This document shows, in pieces, positions 36,406 to 46,868 of a DNA stretch of 64,000 nucleotides. The stretch's first letter is position 1, and the number at the start of each line of letters is the position of its first letter. The notes under the pieces are model-generated. The model was not told where the DNA came from and made no database searches. It was given only the letters and a program-made list of their open reading frames with translations. This DNA is from Rhodopseudomonas sp. BAL398 (GTDB lineage: Bacteria; Pseudomonadota; Alphaproteobacteria; Rhizobiales; Xanthobacteraceae), in the NCBI RefSeq assembly GCF_033001325.1, contig NZ_CP133111.1:5441001-5505000 (forward strand), given 5' to 3'. The translations under genes were made by a program, and so were the position numbers.

Positions 36406-37507
36406 GCTGGCTTTCCAGCTGGCGGCGTTCGCCGTAGCGATGATAGGCCGGGCTGTCGAGGATCGCGGCCTCGAGCCCGTTGTCGAGCCCGCGCTGCATG
36501 AACAGCTCCATTGCCAGGGTCTGGGCTTCGCGGATCGGCAACGGCATGGTGCCGCGGATGTCGGGCAATTGCTCGATGATCTCCATCGCGCGCGCCAGCG
36601 CGGCGGCATCCTGGCTGGCGGCGAGCAGGCCGTAGATCATGCCGTAAAGGCCGTCCAGCGTCTTCGGCAGCAGCGCCGCGGTGTCCGGCCCCGGACGCGC
36701 CGCCAGCAGCCGCACCACGTCGGTCCCGGCCTGGATCTCGCGCAGCACGCCGAAGAACTCCGCGGCATTGGCGGCGCCGATGCGGCCCTGCACGAACAGC
36801 TTCTTGGCGGCCTCCGACAGGCCGGACTTCAGCACGTTGGAGATATCCTCCCAGCCGCGCGGGCTCGAGCCGATCAGATGGTCGCCGGCGAGCTGCGCCT
36901 GGGTATCGTCGAGCTTGTCCGGCCGGATCTTCAGATAGGCCATCACCTCGGGGGCAAAATCGGCGGCGATCGCATGCGCCAGAAAGGCGTCGATCACGGT
37001 CTGCACATTGAAGTGGAACATGCGGTCGGCCAGCGCCGTGCCCATGTCGTGGCTGATCGCGCCATGGAAACTGGCATTGCCGGCGGCCACCACCTGCCAG
37101 CCATCGGGCAGGTGATAATTGCCGACGCGGCGATCCAGGATCAGCGAATAGGCCGAGATCTGCAGCCGCTGATCGGCGGCGGTGAGTTCGTCGAGAAACA
37201 GCAGACCCTCGGACTGGTCCGGCGTCGGAAGAAATTCCGGCGGAAACCACACGGTCTTGGCAAGCGCCTCGTCGGCATAGATCGCGCCCCTGATATCGAC
37301 CGGCTCGATCGTGGTCAGCCGCAGGTCGACCAGCGGGATGTCGAAATGCCCGGCGACCTGGCGCACGATCGAGGACTTGCCGACCCCGCGCGTGCCCCAC
37401 AGCATCGAGGCGCGACGCCGCAGCGTCGGGTCCGAATATTGCTCGATCAATGCGGCCTTGGCCGCGGCGATGGAGACCGGCGGAATGTTCATCGGGTTGC
37501 CGTGCAT
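36398..37507 (-). CDS. MoxR-like AAA+ ATPase partnered with the vWA-metallopeptidase protein
   Basis: A 369-residue ATPase. Walker A is MLWGTRGVGKSSIVR at about residues 35-49, Walker B is GLLFLDELTAAD, and the sensor-1-like segment VVAAGNASFHGA follows. The rest is helical. Alternative start Met at residue 6. It overlaps the vWA-like gene, so translation is coupled and a complex is likely. It differs from the MoxR at 13362 in Walker A and overall sequence, so the window has two separate MoxR-type systems. Confidence 0.88.
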   Translation of the reverse strand: MHGNPMNIPPVSIAAAKAALIEQYSDPTLRRRASMLWGTRGVGKSSIVRQVAGHFDIPLVDLRLTTIEPVDIRGAIYADEALAKTVWFPPEFLPTPDQSEGLLFLDELTAADQRLQISAYSLILDRRVGNYHLPDGWQVVAAGNASFHGAISHDMGTALADRMFHFNVQTVIDAFLAHAIAADFAPEVMAYLKIRPDKLDDTQAQLAGDHLIGSSPRGWEDISNVLKSGLSEAAKKLFVQGRIGAANAAEFFGVLREIQAGTDVVRLLAARPGPDTAALLPKTLDGLYGMIYGLLAASQDAAALARAMEIIEQLPDIRGTMPLPIREAQTLAMELFMQRGLDNGLEAAILDSPAYHRYGERRQLESQHA

Positions 37508-37596
37508 GGAGCCTCACACTTCTTTCGTCTGATGGCGTTCTCTGTGCTGTTCTGTGTTTGTCGTCTGCTATTGGTGTTCGTCTTGTATTCCGGTTG

Positions 37597-38673
37597 TCAT
37601 TCCGGCCGGAAAAGCGTGCTCCGGTCGGATGAAACGTCGCGCGCCGCGATCAGCGGCACCGCGGCCAGCTGCGGCCACTTGCCGACCTTGGAACGCCGGG
37701 GCAATGGCGGCACTTCCAGTCGCGGCGTATCGCGCATCCCGAACGCGCCGAACATCAGCAGCGGCGGCGCGCCCATGATCAGCAGATTGAGGATCGAGCC
37801 GCTGGGGATCTCCACCTGGGTCAGCGCGCCGGCCCCGGCGATCAGCACGGCGAAGAACAACAGCGGCGACGCGCGGCGAAACACCACCGCCCAGCGCGCC
37901 CGCCGCAGCTTCTCGTGGAACAGATGCGGCGGCTTCGCCAGGGTCTGGGTCAGATGCGCGATCATAGGGTCCAGCCTGGCTTCGATCTTGCGACTGACAT
38001 CCGGCTCGCCGCCGCGCACCCGCAGCTTGCCGCTCCATCCCACCGGGCTTTTGTGCAGCGGTCCCCAGGCCCAGCCCATCACCGCGAGCAGGTCTTCCGG
38101 CAGCACGACGTCGGCGCTGTTCGGGATCAGATCGATATCGGCGGGATAGCCTTTCACATTCGCCGCGTGAACGATCACGTTCAGCCCTGTCACGGCCGCC
38201 TCTGCCCGGGTCAGCTGCATCTGCACCGCCGGCCGATCATAGGTGCCGTGGCCGCTGGTCGGCAGCAACCGATAACTCTGCGCGATGGTGGTATTGGCCG
38301 CCGTTCGGAACTGCCGTTGCGGCGGCACCGATTCGATTCGCTCCAGCAATTCGCCGGGATCAGCGCCCTCGGTTTGCAGGGTGGCGTCGAGGCCGCAATT
38401 CAGCGTCAGCGTCCGGGTCAGCCGGTACAGATCGGGCCGGATATGTTCGAGTCGCAAAATCTCGTGGGCGTCGATCTGGTCGGCGGTCTGCCAGCTGTGT
38501 TCGATCGGCTTGAACACCAGGCATCGCTTGGTGCGATCGCTCGCGGCGAGATCGACATGGCGATCCCGCCGCGTGAAGGGTTCGATCAATCGGAGAATGT
38601 CGTGATGGGTGAGAGGATGGGCGGGCTTGTCGATACGCCCCGCCGCTCCCGTCAACAAATTTGCATAAGTCAT
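37597..38673 (-). CDS. Hypothetical protein with C-terminal membrane hairpin
   Basis: A 358-residue protein. The N-terminal roughly 240 residues are soluble, with alternating charged segments (RLEHIRPDLYRLTRTLTLNC). Two hydrophobic helices lie at about 268-288 (ASPLLFFAVLIAGAGAL) and 295-315 (ILNLLIMGAPPLLMFGAFGM). The tail is basic. No family recognised. It lies 89 bases upstream of the AAA-vWA pair on the same strand, so it may be a third member of that locus. Confidence 0.75.
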   Translation of the reverse strand: MTYANLLTGAAGRIDKPAHPLTHHDILRLIEPFTRRDRHVDLAASDRTKRCLVFKPIEHSWQTADQIDAHEILRLEHIRPDLYRLTRTLTLNCGLDATLQTEGADPGELLERIESVPPQRQFRTAANTTIAQSYRLLPTSGHGTYDRPAVQMQLTRAEAAVTGLNVIVHAANVKGYPADIDLIPNSADVVLPEDLLAVMGWAWGPLHKSPVGWSGKLRVRGGEPDVSRKIEARLDPMIAHLTQTLAKPPHLFHEKLRRARWAVVFRRASPLLFFAVLIAGAGALTQVEIPSGSILNLLIMGAPPLLMFGAFGMRDTPRLEVPPLPRRSKVGKWPQLAAVPLIAARDVSSDRSTLFRPE

Positions 38674-38731
38674 TCCTGTTCACCGAATTCCAAAAGACCG
38701 CCTGAGTTGTATCTCCGGCCGGCCCGATCGA

Positions 38732-39763
38732 TCAAATCATCTTAAGCTTTCTTTCGGGCCCGGGTGCAGCAGCCGCGTGCGATGCGGCAGATGTATCGGC
38801 CATCGTCGTCAGGGCGCCCAGGAACGAGTCGTATGAGCGTGTCACTTGATCGAGTACCTCAAAGTGTGGGAACGCACCTGTTTCGAATTGCTCTATGTGC
38901 CAATTGGCGCGATTCGCCACCCGGTCTTTGTGATGGTAGTCGACGAAATCGCCGCGCACGCCATGCGCCATCCACACCGGCAGCTGCAACGACTCGTAGA
39001 CGCGAAGCGCGTCGGTGCTGAACAGATAGCCGGCCACGAAGTAATACGGGGCGTGACGCGCGCCGGGCTGTTGGCCGGTCTCGTAGTCATAGGCGAGCAG
39101 GGCTTCGTCGATGTTCTTCGAGCCCCAGGCCTTCTCGAGGAATTTGCGGATCACCGGACGCATCGTCAGCAGCCGGAAGATGCCGCGGTCCCACACCGAC
39201 CAGTTCAGCGCGTTGAGCAGCCACGGCTTGCCGCGATTGCCGGGCACGCTGGCGTCGCGCGCCTTGCCTTCGAATCCGGTGGGACTGATCAGGGCAAGCG
39301 ACCGAAACGCCGCCGGATTTTCCATCGCGGCGCGGGCGATAAATTCGCACGACAGCGACAGCGCCACGGCGTCGACCGGCTGGCCGCCATTGGCCTCTTG
39401 CAGCTTGGCGACGGTGGCGTGCACCGCGTCGGTCATCATCCGCGCGGTGTATTCGCGATCGTGGCGGTCGGATTGGCCGAAGCCCGGCAGATCGAGCGCA
39501 TGGACCGGGCGCTTGTCAGCATAGTGATCGTAGAGCGGCTTGACCTCGAACGCCGACCCCACCGCATTGATGCTGTGGATTAGCAGCAGCGGATTTGCGG
39601 GGCCTTCAGCGGTCGCGGTGCCCGACGTATAGGTCGCGATTCGGCCGGCCGTGCTGGCGATGTCCGTTCTCGATCCGTGCAGCGGATTCGCCAGTCCTGG
39701 TCGCACATCGCCTCCGTGAGAAATGATCGATCGGTCAATTATCCGATCTGCCGAATCCGTCAT
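38732..39763 (-). CDS. Alpha/beta hydrolase with atypical nucleophile elbow
   Basis: A 343-residue alpha/beta hydrolase fold. LLLIHSINAVGSAFEVKPLY is the oxyanion region (HSxNA where HGxxG is usual), ALDLPGFGQSDR is the conserved strand-4 turn, and the late His is in GAFPHFEV. The nucleophile elbow reads ALSLSCEF, not GxSxG, so the small Gly positions are replaced by Leu, Ser and Glu. It may be a slow or specialised esterase or a non-catalytic homologue. The binding site GGAGGAGG precedes the ATG. Single gene. Confidence 0.82.
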   Translation of the reverse strand: MTDSADRIIDRSIISHGGDVRPGLANPLHGSRTDIASTAGRIATYTSGTATAEGPANPLLLIHSINAVGSAFEVKPLYDHYADKRPVHALDLPGFGQSDRHDREYTARMMTDAVHATVAKLQEANGGQPVDAVALSLSCEFIARAAMENPAAFRSLALISPTGFEGKARDASVPGNRGKPWLLNALNWSVWDRGIFRLLTMRPVIRKFLEKAWGSKNIDEALLAYDYETGQQPGARHAPYYFVAGYLFSTDALRVYESLQLPVWMAHGVRGDFVDYHHKDRVANRANWHIEQFETGAFPHFEVLDQVTRSYDSFLGALTTMADTSAASHAAAAPGPERKLKMI

Positions 39764-40118
39764 CGCTTAACCTCCTCCAAGTGTGATCTGACTAGGTAAT
39801 CAAATGTCAGCGATCTCAGATGGTTCCGTAAGGTTCCGCCGGCTCGGAGCGTGGCGGGCGTCGCGATTACTTGACGTCAGTTTCGAACTTCGCTGGTAGC
39901 TAGATACGCTTAGTTAGCGCGTGCGCGGCGTCCAGGATGTTTTGCGGCGAGGCAACGGTTACCGGCCACCGTATCGGCGGGCCAAAGCCGATCAATCGCG
40001 CGCGTGGCGGGCGCGGCGCGGGCGAAAATGAGCGCGATTGACGTCAAGCGCCGTGGCGGCGTTGACGCCGCGGCCGCGCCCCGTGCGATTGCGAGGTGTG
40101 GATAAATCGTCTGAAAAG
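39764..40118. other. 355-base non-coding region upstream of the alpha/beta hydrolase
   Basis: Lies between the end of the M81 peptidase gene and the hydrolase start, both on the minus strand. Next to the hydrolase is GGAGGAGG. Farther upstream the first 130 bases are AT-richer, as expected for a promoter, but I cannot name hexamers with confidence. The part near 40010-40100 is GC-rich with small inverted repeats (GGCGTTGACGCC). No gene or RNA seen. Confidence 0.45.
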
Positions 40119-41612
40119 TTAGAACGCCGGGCCGTTGGGCCTGATTCGCATGCCGCGGCGCAGCCTGGTCCAGGGCAGCGCGGCGGTGTCGGCGGGCATC
40201 GCGCCGGGCGCCGCGCAGATCAGCAGCGTCTCGGCGATCGGCTGGAAGTCGGCGCGGAAATGCACCGAGCTCTTATTGACCAGGATCGCTTGTTCGGTCG
40301 GCTCGATGCCGACAAAGCGGTACATCGCCTGGTCGGCGAGCTGCGCCTTGTGCGACGCCACGACAACGCGGACATCGCCGATCCGCAGGCAGGCCGACGG
40401 CCCCATCTCCATGTCGCGGCCGCCATAATACGGACCATTGGCGACGAAGCGGCCGTCGGACAGCGCCTCGACCACGAAGGATTCCTCATAGGGCGCGTCG
40501 CCCTTGATGCCGGACTTGCCGCCGAGCGCGAGCGCAACGGTGGCGCCGAGTCCGGCCGCATGCGCGGCCGCGGCCGAGGCCGGATCATAGATCGCGCCGA
40601 TCGCGGCGCGCTGCGCATTGTTGCGCACCAGCGCCCGCAGCATCCCGGTGGTGTCGGAATCGCCGCCGGCCCCGGGATTGTCCTGGGTGTCGGCGATCAC
40701 GATCGGCCTGGTCGCGGTCGTCGCCAACGCCATGGCGTGACGCACGCCGTCATCCGGAGTGTAGATCCGGCCGTCGAAATCGTCTTCGTGGCTGATCACC
40801 AGCGCGGCGACGCGATCGGCCGCGGCGTCGGCGTCGGCCTGGGTGCGACCATAGGCGAACACCGCGGGACCGCAATCGGGAAAGTCGGCGGCCGGAAAGC
40901 CCGGCGCGAAGGACAGCGTCGGCACCGCGTCGCTCTCCAGCGCCGCCATCTTGTCGTAGATGCCCTGGCAGGGCTGGTCGAAGGTGCACATCCAGCTGAT
41001 CGGAATCAGGAACGGCAATTGCCGGAACGCCTTGGCGAAGCGCTCGCCGGATTGCAGCAGCAGGGCCAGATGCCGGGCGGCGGCGCGGCCGGTGTCGGCC
41101 ATGTCGACATGCGGATAGGTGCGGTAGGCGATCAGCGCGTCGGCGTGCTGCACCATTTGCGGCGTCACATTGGCGTGCAGATCGAGGCTGACCACCAGCG
41201 GCATGTCAGGGCCGATGACGGCGCGGACCCGCGCCAGGATCTCGCCTTCGCCGTCGTCGAGATGTTCGGTGACCATGGCGCCGTGCAGGTCGAGATAGAC
41301 CGCGTCGAGCGGCAGCGCCGCCTTGATGCCATCGACCATGACCTTGGTGATGCGCTCGAAGGCGTCCTTGGTGACATGGGCGGAGGGGCTGGCGCCGCAG
41401 GCGATGGTTGGGATCAAGTCCCAGCCGCGCGCTTCGGCGTCCTCGACAAAGCCGGCCAGCCCGACATTGATGCCGCGCATCACGGTGAGCATGTCGGGGC
41501 CCTGCGTCATCCCCGGCCAGCCACCGCCATGGACGAAATCGTCCCAGGTCGCCTTGGTGGGTGCGAAGGTGTTGGTCTCGTGCAGGAAGCCGCCGACGGC
41601 GATGCGGGTCAT
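40119..41612 (-). CDS. M81 family metallopeptidase (MlrC-like)
   Basis: A 497-residue protein of the microcystinase C (MlrC) family. The N-terminus MTRIAVGGFLHETNTFAP and the metal-binding DLHANVTPQMVQHAD, CDATTTR-free RTYPHVDMADTGR and DLHGAMVTEHLDDGEGE blocks are clear. The C-terminal MlrC_C domain includes DTQDNPGAGGDSDTTGML and YYGGRDMEMGPSA. It likely hydrolyses small peptides or amides. In this locus it is next to a peptide ABC transporter and an M20 peptidase on the same strand. The start at 41612 gives the family N-terminus. Confidence 0.9.
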   Translation of the reverse strand: MTRIAVGGFLHETNTFAPTKATWDDFVHGGGWPGMTQGPDMLTVMRGINVGLAGFVEDAEARGWDLIPTIACGASPSAHVTKDAFERITKVMVDGIKAALPLDAVYLDLHGAMVTEHLDDGEGEILARVRAVIGPDMPLVVSLDLHANVTPQMVQHADALIAYRTYPHVDMADTGRAAARHLALLLQSGERFAKAFRQLPFLIPISWMCTFDQPCQGIYDKMAALESDAVPTLSFAPGFPAADFPDCGPAVFAYGRTQADADAAADRVAALVISHEDDFDGRIYTPDDGVRHAMALATTATRPIVIADTQDNPGAGGDSDTTGMLRALVRNNAQRAAIGAIYDPASAAAAHAAGLGATVALALGGKSGIKGDAPYEESFVVEALSDGRFVANGPYYGGRDMEMGPSACLRIGDVRVVVASHKAQLADQAMYRFVGIEPTEQAILVNKSSVHFRADFQPIAETLLICAAPGAMPADTAALPWTRLRRGMRIRPNGPAF

Positions 41613-41642
41613 GATGGTGATCTCATGTTGATGTTTTCCGTT

Positions 41643-41800
41643 CGTCATTCCGGGGCGCGAGCAACGCGAGCGAGCCCGGAATCCATACTCCGCAGCATCT
41701 CGTCTTGGCCACAAGGGTTGAGGCGGCGGCCTACACGCAGGCCAGCGAATATGGATTCCGGGCTCGCTCGCAGCTATCGCTGCTCGCGCCCCGGAATGAC
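41643..41800. repeat. Dispersed palindromic repeat, family B, copy 3
   Basis: Begins CGTCATTCCGGGGCGCGAG and ends TGCTCGCGCCCCGGAATGAC. Internal GGAATCCATA pairs with TATGGATTCCGGG. It lies between the ABC ATPase gene and the M81 peptidase gene, which otherwise look like one operon. Confidence 0.75.
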
Positions 41801-41822
41801 AAGCGATGGTTGGTTCGAGCGG

Positions 41823-43498
<1,676 letters not shown>

Positions 43499-43502
<4 letters not shown>

Positions 43503-44389
43503 TTGGCGCCCTCCCGCTGCTTCATCCGCGGATCGAGCGCGTCGCGCGCGGCGTCGCCGATCAGATTGACGCTGAGGATCGCCAGCGAGAGCAACAGCCC
43601 GGGCCAGAAGATCAGCGACGGCTTGAGTTGAAAATAGGAGCGTCCCTCGGCCATGATGTTGCCCCAGGTCGGCGTTTCCGGGCTGATGCCGGTGCCGAGG
43701 AACGACAGGATCGCCTCGGTGAGAATCGCCGCCGCGCAGATATAGGTGCCCTGCACGATCAGCGGCGCCACGGTGTTGGGCATCAGGTGCCGCCACAGGA
43801 TTTTCGGCAGGCTGGAGCCGACCGAGATCGCGGCCTCGACATAGGGCTCCTCGCGCGCGCTCAGCACCACCGAGCGAACCAGACGGGCGACTCTGGGGAT
43901 TTCCGGAATGGTGATGGCGATCATCACCGTGGTCAGGCTGGCGCCCGACAGCGACACCACCGCGATCGCCAGCAGGATGCTGGGGATCGCCATCAGCCCG
44001 TCCATCACCCGCATCAGCACCGCGTCGACCCATTTGAAGAAGCCGGAGATCAGGCCGATGACGAGGCCGATGGCGATGCTGGCGACCGCGGCGCCGAGCC
44101 CGATCAGCAGCGAAATCCGTCCGCCATAGAGCACGCGGGACAGCACGTCGCGGCCATAGGCATCGGTGCCGAGCAGGAATTCCGCGCTGGCCGGCTTCAG
44201 CCGTTGCGACGGCACCAGCAGCATCGGATCGTGTGGTGCGATCAGCGGCGCGAAAATTGCCGATGCCACGATCAGCGTGAGGCAGATGGTGGCGGCGGCG
44301 ATGATCGGCGTCGCGGTGAGAAATCCGAGCCCCGCGCGCGGCGATGCGGCGACCGGGATTACGGGCTCGGTATGGGTGTCGATCGCCAT
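43499..44389 (-). CDS. Peptide ABC transporter permease (DppC-like)
   Basis: A 296-residue inner-membrane permease with an N-terminal helix at about 28-50 (PIIAAATICLTLIVASAIFA), the OppC/DppC signature LLGTDAYGRDVLSRVLYGGR, and five further helices. The EAA loop lies in EPYVEAAISVGSSLPKILWR. It pairs with the DppB-like permease 12 bases upstream to form the channel. Its stop overlaps the ATPase start. Confidence 0.92.
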
Positions 44390-44401
44390 CAGCTTTTCAC
44401 C

Positions 44402-45343
44402 TTAGTAACGGATTCGAGGGTCGAGCAGGGTATAGGCGACGTCGATCAGCAGATTCACTGCCACATAGATGCCCGAGGTCAGCAGGATCATCGCCTGGAT
44501 CACCGGATAGTCGCGCGCCAGCACGGCGTCCACGGTGAGCCGGCCGATGCCCGGCAGATTGAAGACGCTTTCGGTAACGACGACGCCGGAGATCAGCAGC
44601 GCGAAGCCGGTGCCGATCACGGTGATGACCGGCACGGCGGCGTTGCGCAGCGCGTGGCGCAGCAGCACGCCGCTTTCGGCGATGCCCTTGGCGCGCGCGG
44701 TGCGGACGTAATCCTCGCCGAGCACGTCGAGCATCGCCGCGCGGGTCATTCGGGCGATCAGCGCGATATAGATGAACGACAGCGTCAACGTCGGCAGGAT
44801 CAGCCGTTCGAAGAACGGGCCGAAGCCGGCGGCGAATTTGCGATAGCCCTGCACCGGCAACCAGCGCAGCTCGATGCCGAAAATCTGGATCAGCACATAG
44901 CCGATCACGAACACCGGCACCGAGAAGCCGATCACCGACAGCGCCATCACGAAGCGGTCGATCCAGGTGCCGTGCTTCCAGGCCGCGATCACGCCGAGCG
45001 GCACCGCGACGACCACCGCAAGGATGATGGTCGACAGCGCCACGGCGACGGTCGGCTCGATACGCCGGCTGATCATCTGCAGCACCGGAACCTGCGAGAT
45101 CAGCGAGATGCCGAGGTCGCCGTGCAGCAGCCGCCCGATCCAGGTGAAGAACTGCGTGTAAAGCGGTTCGTTGAGCCCGAGCGTGGTGCGGATGCGGTCG
45201 AGCTGTTCGGGCGTCGCCATGTCGCCGGCGATGATCGCGGCGGGATCGCCGGGCGTGAGCCGCAGCAACAGAAACACGAACAGCGCGACCACGCCCATGA
45301 CAGGAATGGCGGCCAGCACGCGGCGGATGAGATATCCAAGCAT
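44402..45343 (-). CDS. Peptide ABC transporter permease (DppB-like)
   Basis: A 313-residue permease. The N-terminus MLGYLIRRVLAAIPVMGVVA and the DppB/OppB signature FLLLRLTPGDPAAIIAGDMA are standard, as is the EAA region EDYVRTARAKGIAESGVLLR with RHALRNAAVPVITV. First gene of the permease-permease-ATPase set. The 162 bases upstream, to the M20 peptidase gene on the same strand, may carry its promoter. Confidence 0.93.
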   Translation of the reverse strand: MLGYLIRRVLAAIPVMGVVALFVFLLLRLTPGDPAAIIAGDMATPEQLDRIRTTLGLNEPLYTQFFTWIGRLLHGDLGISLISQVPVLQMISRRIEPTVAVALSTIILAVVVAVPLGVIAAWKHGTWIDRFVMALSVIGFSVPVFVIGYVLIQIFGIELRWLPVQGYRKFAAGFGPFFERLILPTLTLSFIYIALIARMTRAAMLDVLGEDYVRTARAKGIAESGVLLRHALRNAAVPVITVIGTGFALLISGVVVTESVFNLPGIGRLTVDAVLARDYPVIQAMILLTSGIYVAVNLLIDVAYTLLDPRIRY

Positions 45344-45505
45344 CGGATCGCGGTTCCTTGATCTTCAGTAAATTGACGAACGCGTTGTGAACTCAGCAAA
45401 TCCTATGCCACGCCGGCAGCGTTGCGCTGTGCCGTTGGGACCAGACGAGTCCCAACCTTGGTACCAGAGCGGCGCCCTTGGCCGCGCCGAATGAGATTCG
45501 CCGCC

Positions 45506-46636
45506 TCATTCCAGCGTCGCCAGCAATCCGGCCATCAGGCGTCCGCGCTCGACCAGGCTGGCGACCTCGATGTGCTCATTCAAGGTGTGGGCGTCGGCAC
45601 CGCGCACGCCCAGACCGTCCAGCGTGGGAATTCCCATCGCGCCGGTGAAATTGCCGTCGGAGCCGCCGCCGGCGCTGACATGCGGCAACTCAAGTCCCAT
45701 CTGCTGCGCCACGCCGCGGGCCTTTTCATACAGAGCCATGGTGCCGGCGTCGGGCTCCCAGACCGGACGGGTGACGCCCCGCGTCACCTGGAAGGTCACG
45801 TCATTCGATGTGCCCGACAAGGCCAGCATGCGCTCCACCCCGCGGTCGAGATCGGCCTGGCGCTTGGCCATGCTCAGGGCTTCTCCGGTGCAAGTGGTGG
45901 CGACGCAATTGACCCATTGCCCGCCATGGACGATGCCGACGCTGAAGGTGCAATCCTCCGTCGTCAAGGCGTCGATCGCGATGATCTGCCGCGCCATCTC
46001 GCGGATCGCGGAGCGGCCCGACGACAGCGTGGCGCCGGCGTGGCTGGGTTTTCCGATCGCCTCCAGATTGAATCGCGCGATGGCGTAGCGGCCGGTGACG
46101 ACGCCGTTATTGGGCCGGCCCGGCTCCGGCACCAGCACGTATTTGTTGCGCGCGGCCTCGGCTTCGACGACATCGCGCACGCTCGGCGTGCCGACTTCCT
46201 CGTCCGGCGTGAACAGCACGGTGATCGGCAGCGGCGTGGTGAACGACGCCCGCGCCAATTGCCGAATCGCTTCGAGAGACAGGTAGTTGCCGCCCTTCAT
46301 GTCGAAGATGCCGGGGCCGTAGCATTTGTCGCCGTCGCGGCGAAAGGGCAGCTTTTGCAGCGTGCCGATCGGATGCACGGTGTCGAGATGGCCGGCGATC
46401 AGAATCCCCGGCTCGCCCTGGCGCGGATGCGGGAAGCGGGCGCGGACGCAACCGGCGAAGCCTTGCCGTCCGGCGATGCGCTCGATAGTTGCGCCCATGA
46501 TCGCCATTTCGCGCGCCGCCAGATCGAGCATGCGTTCGACCGCGGATGCGTCCCAGGTCGGGCTCTCGCATTCAACCCAGGTGCGCAGCCCCTGCAACAT
46601 AGTTTCGGAATCGAACGGGAGGTTGGTCGGATTCAT
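45506..46636 (-). CDS. M20 family metallopeptidase (carboxypeptidase G2/glutamate carboxypeptidase type)
   Basis: A 376-residue zinc peptidase. Metal-binding residues lie in IAGHLDTVHPIGTL, the catalytic Asp/metal bridge in GPGIFDMKGGNYL, and the Glu pair in TPDEEVGTPSV. Late His in SAGGGSDGNFTGAMG region. A dimerisation (lid) domain sits between. Homologues remove C-terminal Glu or split acyl-amino acids. Start ATG 46636 preceded by AGAGAGC; an in-frame extension upstream is not supported. It lies just upstream of the transporter genes, and divergent from the solute-binding protein gene. Confidence 0.9.
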   Translation of the reverse strand: MNPTNLPFDSETMLQGLRTWVECESPTWDASAVERMLDLAAREMAIMGATIERIAGRQGFAGCVRARFPHPRQGEPGILIAGHLDTVHPIGTLQKLPFRRDGDKCYGPGIFDMKGGNYLSLEAIRQLARASFTTPLPITVLFTPDEEVGTPSVRDVVEAEAARNKYVLVPEPGRPNNGVVTGRYAIARFNLEAIGKPSHAGATLSSGRSAIREMARQIIAIDALTTEDCTFSVGIVHGGQWVNCVATTCTGEALSMAKRQADLDRGVERMLALSGTSNDVTFQVTRGVTRPVWEPDAGTMALYEKARGVAQQMGLELPHVSAGGGSDGNFTGAMGIPTLDGLGVRGADAHTLNEHIEVASLVERGRLMAGLLATLE

Positions 46637-46774
46637 TGCTCTCTCTTTTTTTGTGATCGCACTACGAGACTCACTGCGACGGGATTTGTAAAGCGAAACT
46701 CGCCACGCACCCGATACGCGGAAACACGATTGACGCCTGCTACGCGAGATGCAAGTCTCGATTACCAAGGACTT

Positions 46775-46795
46775 ACAGCGTGTTAATCACACTGT
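46775..46795. promoter_or_regulatory. 21-base imperfect palindrome, candidate operator
   Basis: The two halves read ACAGCGTGTT and ATCACACTGT around a central A; 8 of 10 base pairs match. It lies in the 232-base divergent region between the M20 peptidase gene and the solute-binding protein gene, where a regulator controlling both would bind. No regulator gene is in the locus. Confidence 0.35.
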
Positions 46796-46868
46796 AGCGC
46801 CTAAACTTCTGTCGTGATGCACAACCATTGACCGGCAGTTGATCAGTTTCCAGCCAGGAGAAAAACGA

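Noticed and set aside
36406-36609. Upstream extension of the vWA-metallopeptidase frame
   Set aside because: It is a shadow of the overlapping AAA gene, and MLDTTALY at 36405 gives a natural start.
43503-44033. Upstream extension of the double-ATPase frame
   Set aside because: It lies inside the permease gene in another frame; GTG 43502 with GGGAGGG and a 4-base overlap explains the start.
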